Of a stretch of DNA of 22,162 bases, positions 13,042 through 20,952 are shown piece after piece. The DNA is taken from contig JABDDW010000022.1 of the NCBI GenBank assembly GCA_013287405.1, positions 1,164-23,325 on the forward strand, read 5' to 3'. A model generated the notes under the pieces. That model had not been told where the DNA came from. It searched no databases and saw only the letters and a list, made by a program, of their open reading frames with translations. Source of the DNA: Deltaproteobacteria bacterium (lineage in GTDB: Bacteria; Bdellovibrionota; Bdellovibrionia; JABDDW01). The translations under genes were made by a program, and so were the position numbers. Position 1 is the first letter of the stretch; the number at the start of each line of letters is the position of its first letter.

Positions 13042-14427
13042 TCACCCCACTAGGTTAAAGGTTTGACCTTTTTCCGGCACGCAAACATTGAACCCAAATT
13101 CTTGTTTGATTTTCTCGGCCAGAGCGAGAGCTGACTCGACCTCGCCGTGATTGACGAAAATCATTTCTGGTTTTTTCTGAAGGTGTTTAAGCCAATTGAG
13201 AGTGTCTTGTTGATCCGCGTGGGCCGAAAGGCTTTCAATAGTGCAGATTTCGGCCTCCACGGGAACCACATTGTGATGAATTCGTAGCTCTCCGATTCCT
13301 TCTTGAAGAAGTCGCCCCTTTGTCCCTTCAGCCTGAAAGCCCACGAAAAGAATTGCATTTTTGCTATTTGAAAGTCGCTTTGATAAGTGATGCATAACCC
13401 GTCCACCAGTAAGCATGCCTGCTGCAGAAACGACGATCATGGGTCCGTCTCTCATACAGAGAAGCATAGACTCATCGGGTGAAGTCACTGTTTTATAATT
13501 TTTTGTACTGATGGGGCTCTCAAGAGTCCTGTGATTTAAAATGAGATTATGGTCCTCAGGATGTTTAATATAGACATCTGTAGCTTCGGTCGCCATAGGG
13601 CTATCAAGGTAAACGGGGAGTTTTGGAATTCGATTTTCGTCCTCTAGTTTTCGGAGCAAGTACAGGATGTCTTGGGTTCGACCTACGGAAAAGGCTGGGA
13701 TAATGAGGACGCCTTCTCGCGCAGCCACTCTGTTGACGATTTTTTCAATCTCCTCTGATGGCTTAACTTTCGGATGAATGCGATTTCCGTAAGTGGATTC
13801 GATAACGAGATAATCTGTCTCCGAAATAGAAAGTGGAGGTTTAAGTGTGGGGGAACGCCCGTTTCCTAAATCGCCAGAAAAGGTGATTGTCTTATAACCA
13901 TCGCTATCTATTTTATAGCCCAGCTGGATAAAGGTTGATCCAATGATGTGTCCTGACCGCAAAAGTCGGACATTTAAGTCGTCATTTATAGAATGCCACT
14001 CATCTTGTTTTAGTGCGGTAAAAAGATTGAGGCTGCTGATGGCATCAATTTCATCATAAAGAGGAATAGCCGGTTTGTGATGGGAGTAACCCGTGCGATC
14101 GGCAAATTTGGCGTCTTCTTCTTGAAGACGACCCGCATCCCGCAAGAGAATTTTGCATAAATCGAGAGTTCCTTGAGAGCTGTAGATATGACCTTTGAAC
14201 CCTTCTTTGACGATCTTAGGAATATAGCCAGAATGATCGAGGTGAGCATGTGTCAGGAAGATAGCCATTAAATCCTTGGCGTCGTGAAACGCGTCCCAGT
14301 TCTGAGCCCTCATTTCTTTAGGTCCCTGGAAGAGACCGCAATCCACGAGATATTCTCGATCATGGCATGTCAGAAGGGTTTTGCTACCCGTAACAGTTCG
14401 GGCTGCACCCAAAAACTGCAGTCTCAA
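13042..14427 (-). CDS. Beta-CASP metallo-beta-lactamase, probable RNA-processing nuclease (COG1236/Ysh1-like)
   Basis: The 461-residue protein shows the metallo-beta-lactamase motifs LTHAHLDHSGYIP (H60, H62, D64, H65), the SGHIIGSTF histidine loop and FSGDLGNG. The beta-CASP insert and RNA-specificity C-terminus follow (VSAAGMLTGGRVMHHL, SLSAHADQQDTLNWL, VNHGE). Family members are zinc-dependent RNA endo/exonucleases related to CPSF73. The start codon is an unusual TTG at 14427 overlapping the upstream stop codon (TTGA), the TTG version of an ATGA overlap; no later start would keep the first strand RLQFLGAARTVTGS. MBL nucleases of this type often sit in low-oxygen stress clusters with CBS and Usp genes, as here. 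Confidence 0.87.
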   Translation of the reverse strand: MRLQFLGAARTVTGSKTLLTCHDREYLVDCGLFQGPKEMRAQNWDAFHDAKDLMAIFLTHAHLDHSGYIPKIVKEGFKGHIYSSQGTLDLCKILLRDAGRLQEEDAKFADRTGYSHHKPAIPLYDEIDAISSLNLFTALKQDEWHSINDDLNVRLLRSGHIIGSTFIQLGYKIDSDGYKTITFSGDLGNGRSPTLKPPLSISETDYLVIESTYGNRIHPKVKPSEEIEKIVNRVAAREGVLIIPAFSVGRTQDILYLLRKLEDENRIPKLPVYLDSPMATEATDVYIKHPEDHNLILNHRTLESPISTKNYKTVTSPDESMLLCMRDGPMIVVSAAGMLTGGRVMHHLSKRLSNSKNAILFVGFQAEGTKGRLLQEGIGELRIHHNVVPVEAEICTIESLSAHADQQDTLNWLKHLQKKPEMIFVNHGEVESALALAEKIKQEFGFNVCVPEKGQTFNLVG

Positions 14428-15623
14428 TGTTTAGCCCCCGCAGTAGGAGGAGTGATGATCAAGGCCTTGAGTCGTCCAAGATCAATTTTCACATCCTCGG
14501 GCAAGTGGGTGCCGCTGGAGCCGCTGTAAGAAAGAACGGTTTCTGATTCGTACTCGTCGTAGCAGGTCCTTGCTGTTGGAGTTTGGGGAAATCTGATAAT
14601 GCATTCCCTAAGATAAACGTCTCCCAAGGAGTAGAAAAAATTATTGTTGAGGCCCTTGTCACAGATCGCAAGCCAATAAAGCATACTAGGAGTCGCCTTT
14701 GAATCCGGATGTTGTTGCAAATATTCATACAATATACCCGACACCTTAAGGTAGAGGGCTGCCCTTGGATTATCAGCAGCCATAATATAGCCTGAGACCT
14801 TAGGATCGAGATTCTTGCTTGCAAACTCAATGATCTCGCTATCGGTTGCAGAGCTTGGATTTAGGACGGGTTCTTTATTCCAATCCTTGAAAGATCGAAG
14901 CCATATTTTCATATCTTCTTTCAGAAATGGAGGCAGTTTTGTATTTCTTTGGTATTGCTCAAGGGCCAGAACGGCAGCTTCAGGATTTCTTCGAATCCTT
15001 GCGTAATAAGTGATCATTCTCTCAAGAGCCGTTTCTGCCTGTTCGGAGTTTACTTTGTCCTCCGGGTAATTTTGAATAATTTTTTCGTAGAAGGGTTTGG
15101 CTTGATCAAAAGCTCTTGTGGCAAAGAGAAATTCAGCCTGGTCGAAGGGAGTAGAAAAGGTTTCTAGACTCTCAAAATCCTTAAGGGATCTGGAGACTGT
15201 AGGGATTTGAGTGTGACAAGACATACAAATTGAGAGGGTGGACCCTAACATCCATCGAGCATAGTGCTTATTGCCGAGACGAAAGACTCGTTCTGTTTCT
15301 TCGATGTGGTTTTCTAAAACCTGTCTTGAGACTCTATATCCGGGCAATTGAAGACGAGGGTCGTGGGCGGCTTTCTTTGAAAGAGAGGACAGTTCTTTGA
15401 GATGAGAGTCAATTTCGCCAAAGTTTTTCTTATCGATAAACTGATCTTCTGAAACGATGTAACCTTTGAGGGCCTGCATGTGAGAAAGAAACTTCCCCAT
15501 AAGTTCTTTTGTGGTCCCTAATGTCTTAGAGGAAGGTGCCGGCTCTTCGGCCCAGACCCACGGATTGAATGTGAACAACAGAATCGCTAGAGCAAGAAGG
15601 CCAATCGGCAAAAGTATTTTCAT
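14424..15623 (-). CDS. Exported monohaem cytochrome with cytochrome c'-like bundle and TPR-like repeats
   Basis: From ATG 15623 (ribosome site GGGGAG) the product has 399 residues. A signal peptide (MKILLPIGLLALAILLFTFN, cut near PWVWA-EE) is followed by an all-helical region of about 95 residues ending in the haem motif C133-M-S-C136-H137. A long region of helical hairpins follows, resembling TPR/outer-membrane lipoprotein repeats (about 155-390). A helical bundle with CxxCH on its last helix recalls cytochrome c', which binds NO or CO; I infer this from layout only. I do not know a named family with this composition. It lies between a CBS and an RNA-nuclease gene in a sigma-54 unit, and has a truncated paralogue at 5401-6237. 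Possible roles are haem-based sensing or assembly support for the oxidase. Confidence 0.7.
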   Translation of the reverse strand: MKILLPIGLLALAILLFTFNPWVWAEEPAPSSKTLGTTKELMGKFLSHMQALKGYIVSEDQFIDKKNFGEIDSHLKELSSLSKKAAHDPRLQLPGYRVSRQVLENHIEETERVFRLGNKHYARWMLGSTLSICMSCHTQIPTVSRSLKDFESLETFSTPFDQAEFLFATRAFDQAKPFYEKIIQNYPEDKVNSEQAETALERMITYYARIRRNPEAAVLALEQYQRNTKLPPFLKEDMKIWLRSFKDWNKEPVLNPSSATDSEIIEFASKNLDPKVSGYIMAADNPRAALYLKVSGILYEYLQQHPDSKATPSMLYWLAICDKGLNNNFFYSLGDVYLRECIIRFPQTPTARTCYDEYESETVLSYSGSSGTHLPEDVKIDLGRLKALIITPPTAGAKH

Positions 15624-15656
15624 AGACTCCCCTCGGGTACTCAAGTTAATTATAAA

Positions 15657-16064
15657 TTAGTGTTTTAATCGGGTCTGTAAAAGGTCAGAAAGGGCTCTCA
15701 TAACGTCGACTTCGGTGAAGATTCCTACGAGTTTATCGTTTGAAACCACCAACGCACTCCCGTATTTTTTTTCTGCCATAAAAGCCGCAACCTCATCAAG
15801 AGGGGCTTCGGGACTGGTTGAATATGGAAGTTCCGTATAAACGTCCTCAACTTTGGTGTTTTGTGGATCTGTATCTTTAAAGGTCAGCACAAAGTTCAAA
15901 TCTCGATCTGATAAAATGCCAACAAGCTTTCCGCCTTTTAATACGGGAAGGTGACGTATTCGGTACTTCGACATCGTTTCTTGGGCCTTGGCAATACTTT
16001 GGTCAAAGCCAATAGTGTGGGGTTGGACAGTCATGTACTTTTGAACAGTAGGCATTGGTTTCAT
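15657..16064 (-). CDS. Tandem CBS-domain protein
   Basis: ATG 16064 with AAGGAG ten bases upstream is preferred over the TTG at 16085, which lies in the presumed leader. The 135-residue product is a single CBS pair: VQKYMTVQPHTIGFDQ...YRIRHLPVLKGGKLVGILSD and ELPYSTSPEAPLDEVAAFMA...GSALVVSNDKLVGIFTEVDV. The family binds AMP/ATP-like ligands; there is no effector domain. It is the first gene of the unit with the cytochrome/TPR, MBL nuclease and ATPase genes; 33 bp separate it from the cytochrome gene. A sigma-54 promoter lies 33 bp upstream of its start. Confidence 0.88.
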   Translation of the reverse strand: MKPMPTVQKYMTVQPHTIGFDQSIAKAQETMSKYRIRHLPVLKGGKLVGILSDRDLNFVLTFKDTDPQNTKVEDVYTELPYSTSPEAPLDEVAAFMAEKKYGSALVVSNDKLVGIFTEVDVMRALSDLLQTRLKH

Positions 16065-16096
16065 AATTTTTGATCTCCTTATCAATCACCGTAAAT

Positions 16097-16112
16097 CGCA
16101 AGGGTCATGCCG
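16097..16112 (-). promoter_or_regulatory. sigma-54 promoter of the CBS/cytochrome/MBL unit
   Basis: Minus strand CGGCATGACCCTTGCG has GG at 16111-16110 and GC at 16099-16098 with 10 bp between. Initiation near 16087 would give a leader of about 20 bases before ATG 16064. Confidence 0.72.
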
Positions 16113-16149
16113 CCACTGGAGTCTAATAAAGACGAGAGGGACCAAAACT

Positions 16150-16189
16150 CTGAGACATTTTGCCATAGCTCAAACGTGAATCGTCTCAG
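16150..16189. promoter_or_regulatory. Paired enhancer-like dyads for the leftward promoter
   Basis: CTGAGACATTTTGCC (from 16150, centre 16159) and, on the other strand, CTGAGACGATTCACG (from 16189, centre 16180) are 21 bp apart centre to centre. They lie 60 and 81 bp from the -12 GC of the promoter at 16097. The outer arms form a 9-bp inverted repeat (CTCTGAGAC / GTCTCAGAG). Confidence 0.65.
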
Positions 16190-16241
16190 AGGACTTCCCC
16201 ACCCCGTTACACTTCCTATGGGGTCTACTTCATCTTCGTAT

Positions 16242-16280
16242 TTGAGACGATTTTGTTTATATTGAGACAGTTTGTCACAA
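16242..16280. promoter_or_regulatory. Paired enhancer-like dyads for the response-regulator promoter
   Basis: TTGAGACGATTTTGTTTAT (16242-16260, centre 16251) and TTGAGACAGTTTGTCACAA (16262-16280, centre 16271) are exactly 20 bp apart and lie 80 and 60 bp upstream of the -12 GC at 16331. The second is the most symmetric copy (TTGnGACAnnnTGTCnCAA). Confidence 0.72.
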
Positions 16281-16317
16281 AAAACGGCTTACAAACCGCT
16301 TATATTGCTTTATAATA

Positions 16318-16333
16318 TGGTATAGGCCCTGCT
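16318..16333 (+). promoter_or_regulatory. sigma-54 promoter of the response-regulator gene
   Basis: TGGTATAGGCCCTGCT fits TGGYAYRnnnnYTGCW at every defined position; GG at 16319-16320, GC at 16331-16332. It points to positive autoregulation of the activator. The leader would be about 80 bases. Confidence 0.72.
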
Positions 16334-16425
16334 CTTCTTTTAAGCTTGTCTTAATAGACGTTAAAGAGATGGTGAATGGGGACAATAAAACTGACCCATA
16401 GATCAGTTAAAATAAAGGATTGAAA

Positions 16426-17820
16426 ATGGCGCAAGAAAAGAAAATCTCAGTTATCGATGATGATATTGAAATGGCGAAACTCGTTGAGGACATGCTCAAA
16501 GGCCATGGGTACTCAGTTTCTCGTTTTACTTCGGCCTCCGAAGCCTTAGTTCAGTTTAAGAAAGATCCGCCACAAGTAGTGATTACCGACCTCAATATGA
16601 AAGACATCAGCGGGATGATGCTGCTTAAGAAAATCCATGAAGATTACCCCCAAACAAGTTCTATTATGATGACAGCCTTTGGATCCATTGAGACCGCGAT
16701 CGAAGCCATGAAGCTTGGCGCTTACCATTATATTGTTAAGCCCTTTAATATGGACGAACTCCTACTTCTTGTGAAGCGGACCATGGAAAGGGTGCATCTT
16801 CAAACTGAGAATGCCCAGCTTAAAAGAGAGCTTAAGAAAGAATTTTCAATTGAATCAGTTATTGGAAAAAGTCAGCCCATGCAGGAGCTCTTTGATCTTG
16901 TAAAAAGAATTGCTCCAGCGACTGCAAATATCCTCATTAATGGTGAAAGCGGAACTGGAAAAGAGGTCATTGCCAGGGCCATTCATAACCTTGGACCACG
17001 TAAGAAAAAAGCGTTTGTGGCGATTAACTGTACGGCAATTCCAGAGCAACTTCTAGAGAGTGAGCTCTTCGGCCATGTTAAAGGATCTTTCACGGGCGCA
17101 ATCTCCGATAAGAAGGGATTTTTTGAAGAAGCTCAAGGGGGAACGGTATTTCTCGATGAGATCGGTGACCTCAGCCCTACCCTTCAAGGAAAACTCTTAA
17201 GAGTTATTCAAGAAAAAGAGATTAGGGCCGTTGGCGGAAATGAAAATAAGACCGTAGATGTTCGCGTGATCTGCGCTACTCACCGAAATCTCAAGACCAT
17301 GGTTAAAGATGGAAAGTTCAGAGAAGATCTTTTCTATCGGCTTAATGTCATTCCTGTTTATGTTCCCGCTTTAAGAGATCGCTCACAGGATATTCCGCTT
17401 CTTGTGGACCATTTTATAAAGAAGTTTGCCGCCCAAAATGGATCAAAGGTTAAAGGCGTTACTCCCGAGGGAATGGCCAAGCTTGTGGCCCATCCATGGC
17501 CTGGTAACGTAAGAGAACTTGAAAATTTGATTGAGCGTGCGGTGGTCTTAAGTAGTTCGGAGGTTTTGACAGATAAAGATGTTATGGGAAGTGCTGTTGA
17601 ATCAGCAAAAGAAACTTTTCAAGGTCTTTACACCGACAACCCCACAATTGAAAAATTAGAAGAGAGATACATTAAACTCATTCTTGCTCAATGCGAAAAC
17701 AAAAAGGATGTTGCTGCTAAAATTTTAGGAGTAAACCGACGAACTCTCTATAGAAAAGAGCGGGAGTATGGGCTTGTTCCCGAAGATTCAAAAGAACCAG
17801 AAGACGATCAAAGATCTTAG
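16426..17820 (+). CDS. NtrC-family sigma-54-dependent response regulator
   Basis: ATG 16426 (AAAGGA six bases upstream) gives 464 residues. The receiver domain spans about 1-120, with acidic pocket D11/D12, phospho-acceptor D55 (VVITDLNM), a conserved T in MMTAFG and K in VKPFN. The AAA+ sigma-54 activation domain spans about 140-380, with Walker A G173-ESGTGK-E180, sigma-contact loop G220-SFTGA225 and Walker B VFLDE245. A Fis-type helix-turn-helix lies at the C-terminus (DVAAKILGVNRRTLYRKERE). The loop is GSFTGA instead of GAFTGA. No histidine kinase gene is in the window. It is divergent from the CBS/cytochrome unit, and the intervening 340 bp hold two sigma-54 promoters and four enhancer-like dyads. 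It is the obvious candidate to bind those dyads across the window. Confidence 0.93.
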   Translation: MAQEKKISVIDDDIEMAKLVEDMLKGHGYSVSRFTSASEALVQFKKDPPQVVITDLNMKDISGMMLLKKIHEDYPQTSSIMMTAFGSIETAIEAMKLGAYHYIVKPFNMDELLLLVKRTMERVHLQTENAQLKRELKKEFSIESVIGKSQPMQELFDLVKRIAPATANILINGESGTGKEVIARAIHNLGPRKKKAFVAINCTAIPEQLLESELFGHVKGSFTGAISDKKGFFEEAQGGTVFLDEIGDLSPTLQGKLLRVIQEKEIRAVGGNENKTVDVRVICATHRNLKTMVKDGKFREDLFYRLNVIPVYVPALRDRSQDIPLLVDHFIKKFAAQNGSKVKGVTPEGMAKLVAHPWPGNVRELENLIERAVVLSSSEVLTDKDVMGSAVESAKETFQGLYTDNPTIEKLEERYIKLILAQCENKKDVAAKILGVNRRTLYRKEREYGLVPEDSKEPEDDQRS

Positions 17821-17961
17821 CGCGTTATTTGGCTCACCGAAGTCTGATTATAGTAATGCTTAATTTCATGACCCTTTCCCAGTTCTGTTCCGGGGTGAGT
17901 CAAGGTCGCGCAAGCCGCTGCGAGTTAATGTATAAATTCCCAATAGAGCCTCTCCGTTTAA

Positions 17962-18633
17962 TTATTTATTGGCACTATCTTCGATGACACGGCCATCGGC
18001 GAGACGAATTTGCCTCTTGGTCATTTTAGCAAAGTCAGGATCGTGAGTAACCATTATAACTGTAGTTCCCTTTTTATTGACCTCGCTCAGAATATTTATT
18101 ACGCCTTCGGCGTTGACTGTGTCCAATGCTCCAGTTGGCTCGTCAGCAAAAAGGTATTGGGGGTCCATTATAAGAGATCGTGCCAGAGCCACTCTTTGCA
18201 TTTCTCCCCCTGATAATTGCCTCGGATAACGGTTGATTTTTTCAGCTAATCCAAATTGGGCAATGAGATCTTTAGCGCTCTGGCGCTTTTCTCTTTCAAG
18301 ATGAAGTTTTAGGGCAGGAACGAGAACGTTTTCAAGAACGGTAAGCTCGGCGATGAGGTAGTGGAACTGAAAGACGAAGCCCATCTTGGTGTTTCTAAAC
18401 CAATGAATTTCTTTGGAAGGCATATTGTGGATGTCTTTTCCTGAAATTAAAACTTGCCCCTCAGTAGGATTATCGAGACTGCTCAGAACATACATCAGTG
18501 TACTCTTTCCAGCACCGGATCTTCCGGTGAGAGAAACAAATTCTCCATCTGAGATTGTAAGGTTAATATCGGTTAGAACCCGAGTGGGGGGATGTCCGAA
18601 GGCGATCCCCAGATGTTTAGCCTCGATACTCAT
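17962..18633 (-). CDS. ABC transporter ATPase, MacB/LolD type
   Basis: The 223-residue nucleotide-binding subunit has Walker A (GRSGAGKST, about 37-45), Q-loop (VFQFHYLIAELT), signature LSGGEMQR, Walker B YLFADEPTGALD and switch histidine VTHD. The FHxLxxELT...ENV pattern is that of the LolD/MacB/FtsE branch, which powers mechanotransmission of FtsX-type permeases rather than import. Its ATG shares one base with the permease stop (TAATG). It is the last gene of the adaptor-permease-ATPase unit; the 141 bp to the convergent regulator gene hold no evident gene or U-tailed terminator. Confidence 0.9.
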   Translation of the reverse strand: MSIEAKHLGIAFGHPPTRVLTDINLTISDGEFVSLTGRSGAGKSTLMYVLSSLDNPTEGQVLISGKDIHNMPSKEIHWFRNTKMGFVFQFHYLIAELTVLENVLVPALKLHLEREKRQSAKDLIAQFGLAEKINRYPRQLSGGEMQRVALARSLIMDPQYLFADEPTGALDTVNAEGVINILSEVNKKGTTVIMVTHDPDFAKMTKRQIRLADGRVIEDSANK

Positions 18634-19886
18634 TAGCCGCCAACCCTAATAATTTCAATAGGAGTGAGCTTGCTTGCAGCTCTTGCGGGTAAAATACTCG
18701 CGAATGCGGCGGAAAAAAGAGCCATAAAGGCGGCTTGGGCAAAAATTCCAACGGTGAGTGCAATGTGAAGGTGCCCTTGAGGGTTTGAGGGAGTGGCTGG
18801 CATAAATGAGAGTGATTGCAAATAACGGCAAAGCAAATAGCCACAGATGAGTCCGAAGAACCCTCCCACGATTCCAACGATCAACCCCTGAGAAAAGAAA
18901 AGCATGATGACGTCAAAAGCGTCATAGCCAAGGGCCCTCAAGATTGCAATGTCCTGGCGCTTCTGATTAACGGTCATATTCAAAATATTGTAGATGCCAA
19001 ATCCGGCGACAATCAAAACGGTCGCAATCATGGAGTAACGTAAAGCCGTTTGAATGGCAAAAATTGATAGGATATTTGCATTCTGGTCCCCCCAGCTTTC
19101 GACCCGTTCAGGAGAGCTCAAAGCCCAGGTTCTGGCCATGCCATCAGCGTCTTTGTAATCTTTAAGGCGTACTCCAATTTCATTAACCTGATTGGGGGTC
19201 AAGTTTGTTCTTTGAACGTCAGCGAGGGCCGCGAAGGCTTGCAAGTCCATCCCGCGACTTCCTGAAAAGAATCGGCCGACCACCTTAAAGGGCACGGGGA
19301 CCGGATTGACTCCCACCGATGCCATCACCGTCTGGTTCATTGCGGCGCCTAAGCGCTTCATCAGTTCGTCCCCTAAAACGATGCGATTCCCCCCGACAGC
19401 TATATCAGTAAATCTGCCCGCAATCATGTAGTCGCCTATAGTGGTCACTTTAACTTGTTGCTTGGGATCGCACCCGATCATCGTGGTTCCCACCGAATTT
19501 TTTTCTAAAGTGAAAAGGGCTGGGGCAGAAAGCTGGGGTACATAGGCTTCAACTCTTGGATCTGAGGCCAGCCTCTTGTACCACTTCGAAGGACTTTGAA
19601 CTTCTTGAAAACCCTCGACTCCGGCGGGAGGGGCTTTCCAAAAGATATGGATAATATTTTTGCCAAAGAAGGGTTCGTCTAAAACGTGTTCTGTCAAATA
19701 TTCTTTTCGAGCTTCGATATGAACTTGAGCTCCGTTGTTAACTAGCTGTTGAACCATGAATCCTTGAAAGCCAACGAAGAATCCAGAAACTCCGACGTAG
19801 GCCATTGTGCCAAAAAACACTCCGAGCAGAGTCAAAATTGTCTGTCTCTTCCTCTCCATGAGGTATTTCATAGCAATAAAAATCAT
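18633..19886 (-). CDS. ABC exporter permease, MacB/FtsX family
   Basis: The 417-residue protein has an N-terminal membrane helix (about 15-37, LTLLGVFFGTMAYVGVSGFF) and a periplasmic MacB-like core domain (about 45-285). Three C-terminal helices follow, with the FtsX motif region NMTVNQKRQDIAILRALGYD (about 307-326) and the ending LPARAASKLTPIEIIRVGG. This is the four-helix MacB/LolC topology used for export or lipoprotein extraction rather than uptake. It starts in an ATGA overlap with the adaptor gene and ends in a TAATG overlap with the ATPase gene. The substrate is unknown. Confidence 0.88.
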   Translation of the reverse strand: MIFIAMKYLMERKRQTILTLLGVFFGTMAYVGVSGFFVGFQGFMVQQLVNNGAQVHIEARKEYLTEHVLDEPFFGKNIIHIFWKAPPAGVEGFQEVQSPSKWYKRLASDPRVEAYVPQLSAPALFTLEKNSVGTTMIGCDPKQQVKVTTIGDYMIAGRFTDIAVGGNRIVLGDELMKRLGAAMNQTVMASVGVNPVPVPFKVVGRFFSGSRGMDLQAFAALADVQRTNLTPNQVNEIGVRLKDYKDADGMARTWALSSPERVESWGDQNANILSIFAIQTALRYSMIATVLIVAGFGIYNILNMTVNQKRQDIAILRALGYDAFDVIMLFFSQGLIVGIVGGFFGLICGYLLCRYLQSLSFMPATPSNPQGHLHIALTVGIFAQAAFMALFSAAFASILPARAASKLTPIEIIRVGG

Positions 19887-20770
19887 GGGTTGACCTGTTT
19901 TCGAATCGCAACTTGATCGCCAGTTTGAAGATCCCCGTCGACAACTTCAGCCATGGAGGAATCTATGACCCCGAGCTTGACGGGAACGGCATGAGGAAGT
20001 CGTCTCCCTCTCTTGACCCAAACTCGGCCATTATCAAAGGCCACAATGGGAATAAGAAGGGCATTCTCGTGAACGCCTATAACTATGGCAACATCGCAGG
20101 TCATATCAGGAAGGACCGAGTCAGGTAAATTCACAGAATCGATTCGGGCAAGAAAGTTACTGTTATAAGAATAAACGGCGCTTACCTTTCCTTCAAAAGT
20201 CGTTTGTCGTAGAGAATCAAAACTGAGGCGAGCTGTTTGTCCCACCTTAACTCTCAGGGCTCCCTGTTGCTCCATCGACACGACAATGTAGCGATCAGAC
20301 ATATCCGTTAAAATAATCATTGGGACCGTTGTATAGGTATTTTCACCGGCTCTGTAGGGGAAGTAGTTTACAACCCCATCAAAAGGAGCCACATGGATGG
20401 ATCCATCGTCGGTCTCGATAAGGGGCTTGCCTTTCTTGACCAGGTCTCCTTCTTTAACAAAGCTTCTCCTTACGGTGTTAGCAGTAAGAGGATTAAATGA
20501 AAGGCGCCGGTTTGCCGTAACGGTCCCAATTCCATAAACAGCATCAATGATTTTTCCTCGTTGTACGGGGTCGGAGAGTTGGCCAGAGGTTACACCCATA
20601 ACAAAGTGTATCCCTAACAAAACTCCCACGAGGAGTAACGCCATAAATGTGCTCAAAACCCTGCGACTTGAAATCCACTCAATAACCGCTCTAATGTGAT
20701 CTAGGGTCGTCACCTTAGAAGTATTATGCATTGGATTTTCATTTGTCTTTGTCGCCGATAGTGCTGACAT
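19883..20770 (-). CDS. Membrane-fusion (periplasmic adaptor) protein without coiled-coil hairpin
   Basis: The start was set at ATG 20770 (GGGGAG upstream); the longer frame to 20830 would begin inside the predicted promoter. The 295-residue protein has a cytoplasmic head, one membrane helix (about 41-60, LSTFMALLLVGVLLGIHFVM), a barrel-sandwich (lipoyl) domain and a beta-barrel. In MacA-type adaptors the two lipoyl halves are separated by a long helical hairpin. Here VKEGDLVKKGKPLIETDDGS passes straight into IHVAPFDGVVNYF, so the hairpin that docks to TolC-like ducts is absent. The partner permease and ATPase follow with tight overlaps. The system may therefore serve envelope lipid or protein transfer rather than TolC-dependent efflux. 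Confidence 0.82.
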   Translation of the reverse strand: MSALSATKTNENPMHNTSKVTTLDHIRAVIEWISSRRVLSTFMALLLVGVLLGIHFVMGVTSGQLSDPVQRGKIIDAVYGIGTVTANRRLSFNPLTANTVRRSFVKEGDLVKKGKPLIETDDGSIHVAPFDGVVNYFPYRAGENTYTTVPMIILTDMSDRYIVVSMEQQGALRVKVGQTARLSFDSLRQTTFEGKVSAVYSYNSNFLARIDSVNLPDSVLPDMTCDVAIVIGVHENALLIPIVAFDNGRVWVKRGRRLPHAVPVKLGVIDSSMAEVVDGDLQTGDQVAIRKQVNP

Positions 20771-20819
20771 TTTCTCCCCTAAAATTTGTAGATCTAAAAG
20801 GTCCTCATGGTTAAGGTTT

Positions 20820-20835
20820 TCAAGGGGCATGCCTA
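20820..20835 (-). promoter_or_regulatory. Weak sigma-54 promoter of the ABC exporter unit
   Basis: Minus strand TAGGCATGCCCCTTGA has GG at 20833-20832 and the right spacing, but the -12 ends GA instead of GC. Its position relative to the paired dyads (59 and 79 bp) equals that of the good promoters, which is the main support. Confidence 0.45.
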
Positions 20836-20870
20836 GATGGGGAAGGGCTTATTAAGTTATAGAAAAAAAT

Positions 20871-20909
20871 TTGAGACATAAATTTCGCTATTGAGACATT
20901 TTATCAAAG
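20871..20909. promoter_or_regulatory. Paired enhancer-like dyads of the ABC exporter unit
   Basis: TTGAGACATAAATTTCGC (from 20871, centre 20880) and TTGAGACATTTTATCAAAG (from 20891, centre 20900) are 20 bp apart, the same spacing as the pair in front of the regulator gene. Confidence 0.65.
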
Positions 20910-20915
20910 AGTGGA

Positions 20916-20942
20916 GGGCAGGCTCAAAATTAAAGCCTGCCC
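20916..20942 (-). terminator. Strong hairpin after the secreted-protein gene
   Basis: GGGCAGGCT (20916-20924) and AGCCTGCCC (20934-20942) form a perfect 9-bp GC-rich stem with a 9-base loop, 10 bp after the stop of the secreted-protein gene and just before the exporter's enhancers. There is no U-run, so termination efficiency is uncertain; an insulating role fits the position. Confidence 0.5.
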
Positions 20943-20952
20943 AAAAGACAAG

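Noticed and set aside
15326..15332. TTGAGAC inside the haem/TPR gene
   Set aside because: Left arm only; no TGTC partner and no -24/-12 element at the regular distance.
16688..16694. TTGAGAC inside the response-regulator gene
   Set aside because: Isolated half-site in coding sequence (I-E-T-A) without dyad or nearby promoter.
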